This document shows, piece by piece, positions 1 through 8,999 of a DNA stretch of 26,426 bases. Both the position numbers and the translations under genes were made by a program. The notes beneath the pieces are model-generated. The model was not told the DNA's origin and did not search any database. It was given only the letters and a program-made list of their open reading frames with translations. The DNA comes from Priapulus caudatus (lineage: Eukaryota; Priapulida; Priapulimorpha; Priapulimorphida; Priapulidae). The stretch lies in the NCBI RefSeq assembly GCF_000485595.1, contig NW_014577941.1:228041-254466 (forward strand), in the 5' to 3' direction. How positions within the stretch are numbered: the stretch's first letter is position 1; the number at the start of each line of letters is the position of its first letter.

Positions 1-57
1 ACACATGCACACACATGCACACGCACGCACACACGCACGCACGCACGCACACACACA

Positions 58-100
<43 letters not shown>

Positions 101-216
101 CAATGCACATAAGCACGCACGTGTACACGCATGATGCAGGATCGAGCATAACTATGTAGTAATTATTTTTACCGAAATAGTCGTAATACATATTTTATCG
201 TGTTGTCGTCGAACAG

Positions 217-317
217 GATGAGCTGCCGGATGATAAACCGAGGCTTCTTCCCGGTCCGCTGAATCCCGGAAGCATCCTGGAAGCCGTGGAGCTTGGCATT
301 GACATGTTTGACTCGTC
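217..317 (+). CDS. QTRT2: QTRT2 exon a
   Basis: The acceptor is gtcgtcgaacag before 217 and the donor GTATCC starts at 318. The exon encodes 33 residues from DELPDDKPRL to GIDMFDS plus two bases. A later GT at 327 was set aside because the 317 donor joined to 1436 gives DSSYPFLVTSQSAALTF, which aligns without a gap with the family (ESFFPYQVTERGCALTF from memory). Confidence 0.85.
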
Positions 318-3037
318 GTATCCTTGTACGCACACCTGTCCCTGAATAATACTTCTAATTAATTGTCATTAATTAATTAGTTAATCTAAAGAATTCAATA
401 GTCATGCAACACCTATGCTTGAATAATACTTCTAATTAATTATCTTAAATTAATTAGGTAAACTGAAGAATTCTGTATTCATGTGACACCCATGCTTGAA
501 TAATACTTCTAATTAGTTAGCTCTAATTAATTACTTAACCTGAATATTTCCATATTCACGTGACCCCTATGCTTGAATAATACTTATAATTAGTTATCTC
601 TAATTAATTAGTTAACCTGAAAAATTCCATATGCACGCGACACCTATGCATGAATAGTACTTCTAATTAATTATATCTAATTAATTAATTAACCTGAAGA
701 TTCCTTATTCACGTCTCACTTATGCTTGAATATTACTTCTAATTAATTACTTAACCTGAAGAATTCCGTCGCAAAAATAGCCAAGTTTGAACGAACAACT
801 GCATGGGTACAATTAATGAAAGTGATAGTTGATATTTAAAATGGATAAACCTCGCAACAAAAAGCCTCTATAGACCTACTGTGAGCATACTTGTAGTGTG
901 CAAACATCACGAAATGTTCTCATTGAGCCAGAAATATGCTCTGAAGTTGACTATTTTGAAAAGTTTGTCGGACGCGGGTTTGTTACGCAGCTAGCAGTGG
1001 CCCTATGCTGGCACAAATAGTTCCTGGAACGAAAACACTATATTTGTTTCCTGATTGCATAAGTAATATAGATAACGATATGATTTAAACAAATTTCACA
1101 ATTTTGTACTGAATAAACATCGAATAATCAATTATAACTTGTTTTATCATAGAAAGGAACTGTTAATGAATTAAGCCGATTGCTTCGCTGTGTCCCGGAT
1201 GTGTAAACATCACTGTGGCGCTACGTTCGCAATAGAAGTATTTTCGTTTGGTTTTTGAGAAGAAATGTTATGAAAGTAGCAATACAAATGAGTTGTAGTG
1301 AATGTTTGCAACATATGCAAGCTCACAGTAGGTATATATATATGCATTTAGTTGCGAGGTTTATCAACTTTAAGGTGTGATGTTTGGCAGAGTTTGTGGC
1401 TTTTACAAAAGCAATTCCTTAACTCGGTCCATCAGCTATCCGTTCTTAGTAACCAGCCAATCGGCGGCTTTGACGTTCCATTTTGGAATAGATGGCACCT
1501 CTGCTGCAGATTTGAAGAGAGCTGATGAGACAGATGTGTCTCCATCTTGGAAAATTCAGCTGGACGACAAAAGGTTCGTGTACAAGTAGCAGAGTGATTT
1601 CATAATATTGATATATACTATAATTAAATAATAAATTATATTGATTGTTTGTGTGATAGTGCATATGCTATTTTATTATACTGATATATGACGTTTTGTT
1701 ATACCAATGAATTTTATTAGCATCAACATACCTATACAATGGAAATGTTCGTGATATTGTACGGTAGTGGTTAGATGTATTGTGTTGTGTAGATATAACT
1801 GCATGATATTATACATATATGTGTTGCTGGAGTGAGCAGTTCACAGTGAAGTATGTAGCCTTATATTACCAACATATATCATCTCATGACACAGAAGTTC
1901 GATTTTTAATTGACAAATAATAATTTCTGACGCATTAAATACGATTGTCACTGTCTGTCGGTACACCTGCCGACTCTTCTCAGCACTCCCGCTCTTTGCA
2001 GGTTAAGCGATGACCTGCGCCCCCTGGTGGCGGGATGCGAGTGCTACACGTGCACGACGTACACGCGGGCGTACGTCCACCACCTGATCAACGTCGGCGA
2101 ACTCCTCGGCAAGATCCTGCTGATGATGTAAGGGGTCGTTGCGAGGTCACGTGAAGGTCGATCGGACCGGAATCGTGCGGGCGGTTAATTGTCGGTGTGA
2201 TCGGAGATTATCGTGGGGCGTCGTAATCCGCAGACAACTTCTTGCACTTCTCTGCATATATATTCACATAGTTTTCATTCTAGATCTGATTAGGTATTAT
2301 TCTCTTAGTCATATTGAGCTCTTGGTCTCTTTCAGACCAAGACAAAACATTTTGAAAGTTTTGTCTGCGATTCCCGATTTTTTTCGCTGGTTGCGTCTCT
2401 TCAAACGTTTGCACTGCGTTTGCTGCTCACGAACTCTGACAACATTAATCTACACTTGATCGATTTACATTTTTTTTCATTTACATCGATCGCAGTGCAG
2501 CGGTGTTACCAGCCGCGCTCTGCCGCTCCAGGGAATCTCTCTCACGTCGGGTTTTCTCTATCGTCTTTTTCTCTTTTTGTCTTCATCTCTCTATAGTCTA
2601 TAATGTCTTTATCTTTCTTTTTGTCTTTATCGCTTATCTTCTTTATCTCTCGTCTCTCACAGGCACAACCTGCACCACTACCACATGTTCTTTCTCTCTC
2701 GTCTATCTCAGGCACAACCTGCACCACTACCACATGTTCTTTATCTCTCGTCTCTCTCAGGCACAACCTGCACCACTACCACATGTTCTTTATCTCTCGT
2801 CTATCTCAGGCACAACCTGCACCACTACCACATGTTCTTTATCTCTCGTCTATCACAGGCACAACCTGCACCACTACCACATGTTCCTTATCTCTCCTCT
2901 CTCACAGGCACAACCTGCACCACTACCACATGTTCTTCGTCGCGATCCGGCGTTCGCTACAGTGGAACGACGATCTCGCCGATCTAAAACGCAGCGTTGC
3001 ATCGCAGCGGGAAGATTCCCGGATTGCCGGCAGCTGA
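217..3037 (+). CDS. QTRT2: Queuine tRNA-ribosyltransferase accessory subunit 2, C-terminal four exons (partial)
   Basis: QTRT2 is the non-catalytic partner of QTRT1. The heterodimer swaps guanine-34 for queuine in tRNAs with GUN anticodons; QTRT2 is mostly reported at the outer mitochondrial membrane. Four exons can be joined in frame: 217-317, 1436-1573, 2002-2127 and 2908-3037, giving 164 codons plus TGA. Landmarks in order are DDKPRLLPG, GIDMFDSSYP, VTSQSAALTF, the zinc motif CECYTC, TRAYVHHL, ELLGKILLMMHNL and FFVAIRRSL. All align by eye with vertebrate QTRT2 as I remember it. The zinc set is CxCxxC-x25-H. All introns are GT-AG and each internal junction splits a codon 2+1. Upstream exons lie outside the window. 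The oddity is the terminal acceptor, which is present in six tandem copies, so the real last junction needs RNA evidence. The family call is strong and the exon edges are good. Confidence 0.9.
335..770. repeat. 77-bp AT-rich minisatellite in QTRT2 intron
   Basis: About 5.7 copies of a 77-bp unit. The anchor TGAATAATACTTCTAATTA starts at 343, 420 and 497, and degenerate forms start at about 574, 651 and 727. Spacing is 76-77 bp throughout. The array sits wholly inside the intron after exon a. Confidence 0.9.
836..1373. mobile_element. TTAA-flanked MITE in QTRT2 intron
   Basis: A 530-bp element (840-1369) lies between TTAA at 836-839 and TTAA at 1370-1373. The left end reads AATGGATAAACCTCGCAAC and the reverse complement of the right end reads AGTTGATAAACCTCGCAAC. 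The symmetry continues inward for about 80 bp, including ACCTACTGTGAGC and TGCAAACAT in both arms. It has no coding capacity. TTAA target duplications are typical of the piggyBac and Kolobok superfamilies. I cannot choose between them. The right end lies 66 bp before the next exon. Confidence 0.8.
1436..1573 (+). CDS. QTRT2: QTRT2 exon b
   Basis: The acceptor is tcggtccatcag and the donor GTTCGT starts at 1574. It encodes YPFLVTSQSAALTFHFG, then a variable linker, and ends in WKIQLDDK plus AG, completed to Arg by the next exon. VTSQSAALTF corresponds to the VTxxGxALTF segment of the TGT barrel. The open frame runs on to 1589, but beyond 1573 it is intron. Confidence 0.85.
2002..2127 (+). CDS. 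QTRT2: QTRT2 exon c, zinc-binding segment
   Basis: The acceptor is gctctttgcag and the donor is GTAAGG at 2128. It encodes LSDDLRPLVAGCECYTC, TTYTRAYVHHLINVGELL and GKILLM. The three cysteines are zinc ligands in this family. The fourth ligand, His, is the first whole codon of the terminal exon. The exon is clearly GC-richer than the flanking introns. Confidence 0.92.
2645..2937 (+). repeat. Six tandem 49-bp copies of a complete 3' splice site plus exon start
   Basis: Each unit has a pyrimidine tract, a CAG or cacag acceptor and the 30-nt exon start GCACAACCTGCACCACTACC onward to TTCTT. The exon-start G falls at 2663, 2712, 2761, 2810, 2859 and 2908, exactly 49 bp apart. Only the last copy runs on into unique coding sequence (FVAIRRSL). 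Because 49 is not a multiple of three, successive acceptors open different reading frames. All three frames are stop-free across the array. Unit divergence is only a few bases, so the expansion is recent or homogenised. Confidence 0.95.
2908..3037 (+). CDS. QTRT2: QTRT2 terminal coding exon
   Basis: This is the last of six identical acceptors. AT from exon c plus G gives Met, then HNLHHYHMFFVAIRRSL, QWNDDLADLKRSVAS and the end at TGA 3035-3037. The family pattern MHNxxHYxxFFxxIRxxL is met. The His after Met is the fourth zinc ligand. The array gives five further candidate starts for this exon. Of those, only the acceptor at 2761 (147 nt upstream) restores this same frame, adding 49 residues. 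Confidence 0.85.
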
Positions 3038-3329
3038 CGACGTCGTCCGGTCCCACTGCCGTCGAGCCGATCGCTCATCTGTGGTTCGGAACGCACGTGC
3101 TGATGTTCCGCGAATGACGTCGAACAATTGTCGAACACGCCTGTGTGGCGCGCACACACAGATCGGCATTTCTCGCGAGAGGAATGGTTTCGCGGCATCA
3201 ATTCGAACGCTTCCCTTTTTTTAATTCCATTTGGTTTCCGTTTTTATTCCGTGTGGCGGTCGCTCGTCTCGCGCGTGAAAATTAAATGTCGAAAATAACG
3301 TGTACGCGCCCGGGTTGAATCGTATTCTA

Positions 3330-3335
3330 AATAAA
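3330..3335 (+). terminator. Candidate QTRT2 poly(A) signal AATAAA
   Basis: AATAAA lies 293 nt after the QTRT2 stop codon, a plausible 3' UTR length. It is followed by a CT-rich stretch. No closer canonical hexamer was seen. Confidence 0.5.
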
Positions 3336-3479
3336 TTTGCGCTCGAACGCGCTCTCGCTCTCTCGATGCTCATGTCTACACTGCGTCGCCGATTGCTTTG
3401 TTCGTCTTTTCGCGAAGTCGTTCGTAGGTCAGTAAGCACGCAATTATGCCCCCGACGTAACTACGCAGAAAGGAGAACC

Positions 3480-3715
3480 CGGTCTCCCCCCCCCCACACA
3501 CCCACACAACCACCCAGTCGAACACAGAGGATGAGGATGCTGCAGCCCGCGTGTGGGCTTCATTAGGGCTTCACCGTGGGGTTGATTAGAGTTCGTAGCG
3601 GCGCAGGGGAGGCGTGAAATTCTTTGCTACGCCATCGTCTCGTCTCGTTGCTCCCCGCCGCTCTGATTAAAACCGACTCTAGCGCGAGCCGATGCATAAA
3701 AGCCCGACCCGCCGC
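3480..3715. other. Intergenic, no gene seen
   Basis: A short C-run and CCCACACA tract near 3486-3512, then GC-rich sequence with no homology I recognise. Open frames here are short and uninformative. Confidence 0.5.
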
Positions 3716-3872
3716 CCGTACACGCTAGCATAGAACGGCGAACGAGAGAGAGAGAGAGAGAGAAGCTATCGTCACTCTCATCGCAACTAAAACCATCAAC
3801 GTGTGCCAAGGTAGGATGACACTTACCCAGTATGTGTTTGTATATATACGTACGCGCTAGCATAGAATGACG

Positions 3873-3912
<40 letters not shown>

Positions 3913-4375
3913 GCTATCTCTGTCACCTACTCCATCTGTCATAGTCACTCTCATCGCAACTAAAAGCATCAACGTGTGCCAAGGTAGGATGACACTCACT
4001 CGGTATCACTATGTGCGTGTGTAAATACGTACGCGCTAGCATAGAACGACGAATGAGAAAGATAGAGAGAGAGAGAGAGAGTGAGAGAAAAAGAGACGCT
4101 ATCTCTGTCACCTACTCCAGCTGTCATCGTCACTCCCATCGCAACTAAAGCCATCAACGTGTGCCAAGGTAGGATGACACTCACCCGGTATGTGCGTGTG
4201 TATATATATATACGTGCGCGCTAGCATAGAACGACGAACGAGAGAGATTGCGAGAAAAAGACGCTATCTCTGTCACCTACTCCAGCTGTCATCGTCACTC
4301 TCATGGAAACTAAAACCATCAACGTGTGCCAAGGTAGGATGAAATTTACCCAGTATGTGTTTGTATATATCGATG
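3715..4375. repeat. Four-copy tandem repeat of 130-185 bp with internal GA tracts
   Basis: The anchor CGCTAGCATAGAACGACGAA recurs at 3723, 3855, 4034 and 4219 with small changes. Each unit holds a GA microsatellite of variable length, then CATCAACGTGTGCCAAGGTA and a TATATA/ACGTACG segment. Unit length differs because of the GA tract and an extra GCTATCTCTGTCACCTACTC block in later copies. Leucine/serine-rich - strand open frames here are repeat artefacts. Confidence 0.85.
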
Positions 4376-4384
4376 GTGCGACTG

Positions 4385-4741
4385 AGTTAGGCTGACAATC
4401 AGCGTGTGATACGAAAGTAACATGACACCCAGTGTTTGATGCTAAGGTAGGGTGATGCCCAGCAGGGGCGTAGCTAAGGTAAAATGGATGTGTACGCACA
4501 CCGGCGGGGTGGTCTGGGGGTCTTCCCCCAGAAAATGTTGAAAATGTAGATTGCAGGAGATGGTATTTGAGGCACTTTTGAGTAAATGTACAGCCTTCAT
4601 TCTGACTACGACAATAATCTTTTTAGTAGAACTATTCTCGTCATTAGCAACAAGATGTGATCACTAACGATCACTATAACTAATCATGTAATTTTTCGTT
4701 TTATTATCAAGACGTTGAATTAACGCACATTCTTAAACTCT

Positions 4742-4776
<35 letters not shown>

Positions 4777-5130
4777 CCTCTCTCTGTGCGCTTTCGCGCG
4801 TGCTCGCGAGCGTATGCGTGTGGGCGCGTGTGTGTTCACATCCCTCACTGCACATCACGGCATTGTGTAAGTCGCGTTCATTATTCAATGTGTAGTAAAC
4901 AATTTAGTCTGACTGACTGACTCTCTCTCTCTCTCTCTCTCTCTGCGATAAAAAAAAGTTTGGTGAAATGATGTGTACGCAACTACGTATCTGCGTTATG
5001 GTAGCTACGCCCTTGCCCAGTCTGTCTGATGCAAAGGTAACAAGACGCCCAGTGTTTGGTACAAATATAGGCTATACACCCACCTATGTTGTTTGTCCAG
5101 TGGGTGATACAAAGGTAGGCTGTATTGAAG
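4385..5130. repeat. Degenerate short repeat block interrupted by a transposon
   Basis: Units resembling GACACCCAGTGTTTGATGC followed by an AAGGTA motif occur at about 4424-4462 and resume at 5016-5130. The two halves are separated by the inverted-repeat element at 4463-5015. The broken unit reads through if the element and one copy of CCCAG are removed. Confidence 0.6.
4463..5015. mobile_element. Non-autonomous DNA transposon with CAGGGGCGTAGCTA ends
   Basis: The left end is CAGGGGCGTAGCTAAGG and the reverse complement of the right end is CAAGGGCGTAGCTACCA, so the terminal repeat is 14 bp with one mismatch. The flanks are CCCAG at 4458-4462 and CCCAG at 5016-5020, a 5-bp target duplication. 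Inside are two CT microsatellites, the motif GGGGTCTTCCCCCAGAAAAT and no transposase. I do not assign a superfamily. Confidence 0.7.
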
Positions 5131-5139
5131 AAGAGCAAT

Positions 5140-5950
5140 GTTGTGATCGAGGATTATAGCTAAAGTAGACTGCGATGTAATATATATATATATATATATA
5201 TTACGTGGTTACGCGATCCACTTAGCATAGAGAGATCAAATATACTTTGTTGGGTCGGTTGACGTTCCTGCGTACGTCGAGGGGTTGGCTTCCGTCTTCC
5301 AGGTCTGACTGCGTGTGAATTTCACCTGCTTTTATTAATCGGAGTTGATATCAAACGCGGAATCCTTCGACATATATACTTGTACGGCCAGTAGCTTTAG
5401 TTAGCCAGCACTGTGTCGTTCGTGCTTTCATTGCTACCACACTACATCTTGTAATGCAGAGCGGTGAAAACTATGTAGTGCTAAAAGGGCCTTTCAACCT
5501 TACTCGTTGCTAGAGATCATATAAAATAAGGTGTGCGACTCGACTGCGCCTTGGCTCTGTTCTTGACTGCCTTTAACTAGTCGTAGACTGTCTTTCACTG
5601 TCATAGACTGTCGTTGGCTGTCCTATACTTTCCTTGGCTACCAGCCTTTCCATCACTTTGCTACCAGCCTTTTCATCACTTTGCTACTTTGAAATTGAAG
5701 GTGACAATCAGGGGACCAGTACCAGCAACATTTTCGTCGAACAGTTTCGCTCATGATTCTTTGTCATGTATTATGATAGTACAAATTATCATCATACACA
5801 TATTGTATCTGGCAGTACCTCCCCCCCCCCCATCACCATGTCTACCTGCGCTATATCTCTCTAGCAGCGAGCATATATAACTATTGACTAAGAATAACCG
5901 TAAGATATTCTCAATCTATGACATAATCCACCCCGACTCCGCTTCCCCTT
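5140..5950. other. Upstream region of the neuropeptide gene; little recognisable
   Basis: Contains a TA tract at 5182-5203, two copies of a 24-bp unit (GCTACCAGCCTTTCCATCAC) near 5638-5686 and a C-run at 5820-5831. No TATA element or coding exon could be supported. A 5' UTR exon of the allatotropin gene could lie here, because the first coding exon appears to begin at a splice acceptor. Confidence 0.4.
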
Positions 5951-5954
5951 ATAG

Positions 5955-6165
5955 CCTTCGCCGACATGAAGCTCTCTCTGGTGGTGATGCTGTCGCTGGC
6001 GTGTGTGGCGACGTTCGCGTCGCTGGCGAGCGGACGTGAGCGGAGGGGGTGGCGGACGTCGGCCATGCAGACGGCCCGCGGATTTGGGAAGCGCGACGGA
6101 GGAGTTGGAGGAGGAGGAGGAGACGTGGATGGCATGGCGATGGATCGGCTACGGGACGAAGCTCT
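5955..6165 (+). CDS. Allatotropin precursor exon 1: signal peptide and peptide 1
   Basis: ATG at 5966; the donor GTAAGTG starts at 6166 and splits Leu CT|G. A pyrimidine tract and TTATAG precede 5955, so this looks like a spliced exon with 11 nt of 5' UTR and at least one further 5' UTR exon upstream. A GGA run encodes GGVGGGGG and may vary in length between individuals. Confidence 0.88.
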
Positions 6166-6359
6166 GTAAGTGTCGTGTGTGCGGACTAGAACAATTGATG
6201 TGTTTGTTTTTTAACAATTAATAACTAAACAACCTAGGAATTTCATTAATCCTACGCTATTTCTAGGATATCTTTGAGTATCGTCAATTTGTATCGTCGA
6301 ATTCCATCGTGCACTCTGACACCCACCTGCTGAACCTGTGTATGTGTGTGCGCGCGCGC

Positions 6360-6390
<31 letters not shown>

Positions 6391-8958
6391 TGCGTGTATG
6401 GATAACTAGCTCTACTGTTTTACATTGTGCTTACTGCCACCGTTGTATGTTTGAGTCTGTGATAGCAAACCCAGAGGGCTGCAGCGAGGGAGCACATACC
6501 CATTCCCACCCAGCGATCATAGCCCACCATACCTAAGGTGGCACAGACCTAACCCTCCCAGCATCCATACCTCACATTACCTAAGGTTGAGCTATGCACA
6601 TACCCTAGGAATGTAGGGGTCCCCTTCCCCCTTAAGCCCCTCCTTCCTCGCTATATTCCGGCGTTGCTCGGGGAAAAACGCGTAGGAACAACTTTTAAGA
6701 GCAAATTCAGCCACATCTGTACTTACTTAATTCTAAAATATTCCCCCCCCCCTTCACCCATACGATCCCCGTCAGAAAGGAAAGAGAAGCGTACTGGATT
6801 CACAATCTAACCACTATCCAGCCACACGGACTCAATCTACGGGTAGAGATTCCGGGATGAATATAGAAGACAGTAATCACCCTCCCACCAGCATGGTATA
6901 CACGCAAGGCTAATTCTCAGCCGACACTCTAGGGTAGCGGGTGGCTCGGTTTACCTTTTTATAACATTTCTTACTTAATTCTAAGGATAGATTAGTAACA
7001 GAAAAACAATCAATAAGCAATATTCTGACAAAAACAGTTCGAACGATTCTATGATTCTGTGTAGTCAAAGCTTCTGAATATACAACATTTTTATGAAATT
7101 GCGCCAAGTTGCCTCTCTGGCCCTGCAAGCCTCGTCTCGCCTTTTAAATACACAATTGGTGACATCTGTTACGTGTCTCTCTTATGATTGGGATTCGCTT
7201 TACATCAAAATAATACATGAAAACTAAACTAAACTAAATACATAGGTCAATTAACTAAACCCGCCAATATAGCACGGTATCAGTTCAGGGTCACTTTCAT
7301 CGTAAAATAATGAGCAGATTTTAAAAAGTTAATATTTCTCCAAACGTATAGATATCACCTCATTTTAACCAAATTAGTTGGTCAATTTCGCAGAGTTCTG
7401 CACCAGTGAAGTCACCATAGATGAAATTATCAAAAAGATGAATAGCACCTGATTTTAACAAACTTAATTCTTTATGCCATGTTATACATTATGTCCGAAT
7501 GTATACACAGACAAATTACAATTTTAAAAATACAAATGAACGAAAATGAACCACTAAAAGTGTGTGTTGTGCGGCTTTCGAGATTCAACTGACAACTGAG
7601 TGCATTAAAAAATGTATAAATTAGGCATAGTTTAAAAAGTGTAACCTGGTATTAACAAAGTTTTGGCTCTTGCCCGCTAGATGGCTACATCCGCGGGAAT
7701 TCGGCTGTTCTACTTTTCTAACATCACCCCACTGCTAAAATTATCGCCCATATTAAGGCCTATTTATCGTCATTATATCTACAAATATGGGTGGATTTAA
7801 CAAATATGGATAAGCCTATGTTGGTGCCCGACATACGGGCTATACACTGAGATCGGTGGCGTGGGTTTGTTCCTCACCGTGGCGAAGATTACCGCGTCAG
7901 AAAATCGCCTCTCTCCTATAATAATCCATGATCATCCCACAGGGCTGACACCCCGGGGGTCTTGTACCTTGACTGCCACAGTGCCAGGCACGTTCCGTAG
8001 ATAAATAAATCGTTCATTATAGATAAATCGTATAATATTTTTTAGATAAATCGCACATGACGTGTTTAGTGTAAGCCATATCTTGGTATAGAATCTGCTA
8101 GTATAGTACCAGGTTCACAATATCCCATGCAGAAACGACAAACATAACTGCGTTGCGGCTTAAATTATATATATTATATAGAGATGTTATTATTATTATA
8201 TATACATGTAATTTAATATTTAGAGAGCTTTCAACGGATTGAACTGCTGTAAATGCCATCGATCACTATGTTTGTTGGTTAACGCGAGTGTTGTTGGTGG
8301 GTTTTACGATATTCTCGCTCTCGCAGGTACGTGAACAGGCGAGGTTTCAAGACATCCGCCATGCAGACTGCGCGAGGATTTGGTAAGCGTGACATTGAAG
8401 ATGAAAGGTGAGTCTAAGTTGCTAAGTGGTGCTGCAGAGATTGGTAGCTACAGCTGGTTGAGGCTCGCATTTTTCTAACTGCAGTGAGGAGCGGGGGAAG
8501 GAAGTTATGTAAGGGAAGTATTAGTTCAAAATGAAGATCTGTAAATTTTTTAATGATCTGCTGTATACGTAGATAGGTAGCAGGCGATAATTGAAGAATT
8601 CTTTGCCATGCCCCACACATAATAATCCTCATCATTTTAACCATTGGTTAAGTTGCTGTAACTGGCAAACAAACAGCTTTGGAAGTGAATACCCCATCCA
8701 CAACATGATTTTATCTGACCATTTTGTACGTCTTCGAATATGTTTATTGCCTTTCACACTGTTAATAATAAGAAAGAGCACGTGAAGAAAGTTCATGTGC
8801 TCCTCATAATATATTGAGAGCAATTTTAGTTGTCACCTGCATGAGTTGTGAAAACTTGTTATTTTCTATCGTGCAGCACCGATGAAGACATCACAGACGA
8901 TCAGGAACGGAGGAACAACGTGATGTTCCGGCGTTTGTTTGCCGCTGATGTTCTGTGA
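5966..8958 (+). CDS. Allatotropin-type neuropeptide precursor, two peptide copies, complete
   Basis: Secreted prohormone of 120 residues from exons 5966-6165, 8327-8407 and 8877-8958. Residues 1-23 are a signal peptide (MKLSLVVMLSLACVATFASL and on). A furin-like RERR precedes GWRTSAMQTARGF, followed by the amidation and cleavage signal GKR. A Gly-rich spacer and acidic linker follow, then NRR, GFKTSAMQTARGF and GKR, then an acidic tail with ERR and FRR sites. Both peptides are 13-mers ending TARGF-amide, the allatotropin signature. The second matches Manduca allatotropin (GFKNVEMMTARGF, from memory) at 9 of 13 positions. The mature peptides should act on an orexin/allatotropin-class GPCR. All splice sites are GT-AG and both introns have phase 2. 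Exon 2 is 81 nt, so skipping it keeps frame. Confidence is high for the gene and moderate for the tail. Confidence 0.93.
6340..6400. repeat. GT/CG/GTGC microsatellite in allatotropin intron 1
   Basis: A mixed (GT)n, (CG)n and (TGCG)n tract. It creates a Cys/Val/Arg-rich open frame that should be ignored. Confidence 0.9.
6640..6850 (-). mobile_element. Possible decayed Helitron/tRNA-like repeat, distant copy of 19524-19974
   Basis: The text near 6654-6680 (ATTCCGGCGTTGCTCGGGGA) resembles the Helitron terminus at 19531 (ATACCCGACGTTGCCTGGGA). As in that element it is followed by a C-run (6744-6753). A tRNA-like - strand segment follows near 6790-6830 (CTGGATAGTGGTTAGATTGT). Same order and orientation, but very eroded. 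No clear CTAG or TC terminus remains. Confidence 0.35.
6860..8320. other. Allatotropin intron 1 interior, no gene seen
   Basis: AT-rich intron sequence. A 15-bp direct repeat CTTACTTAATTCTAA occurs near 6724 and 6971. TAGATAAATCG recurs three times at about 7998-8056. No conserved coding segment was recognised on either strand. Confidence 0.5.
8327..8407 (+). CDS. Allatotropin precursor exon 2: peptide 2 cassette
   Basis: The acceptor is ttctcgctctcgcag and the donor GTGAGT is at 8408. It encodes YVNRRGFKTSAMQTARGFGK followed by RDIEDE. Its 81-nt length and 2-2 phase make it a symmetric exon that can be included, skipped or duplicated without a frameshift. It carries its own dibasic, amidation and cleavage sites, so it is a self-contained peptide unit. 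Confidence 0.9.
8877..8958 (+). CDS. Allatotropin precursor exon 3: acidic C-terminal tail
   Basis: The acceptor is tttctatcgtgcag. The exon encodes STDEDITDDQERRNNVMFRR then LFAADVL and TGA at 8956-8958. Dibasic sites could free NNVMF and LFAADVL, but neither has an amidation glycine. No TARGF peptide is present. Confidence 0.85.
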
Positions 8959-8999
8959 ACTAAGCAGGAGTATGATCGATCTGCGCTGATACGATTGAG

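Noticed and set aside
2503-3117. Long overlapping + strand ORFs with HNLHHYHMF and TTCTTTTCS repeats
   Set aside because: They are three-frame readings of the 49-bp acceptor array. Only the part downstream of a used acceptor can be QTRT2 coding.
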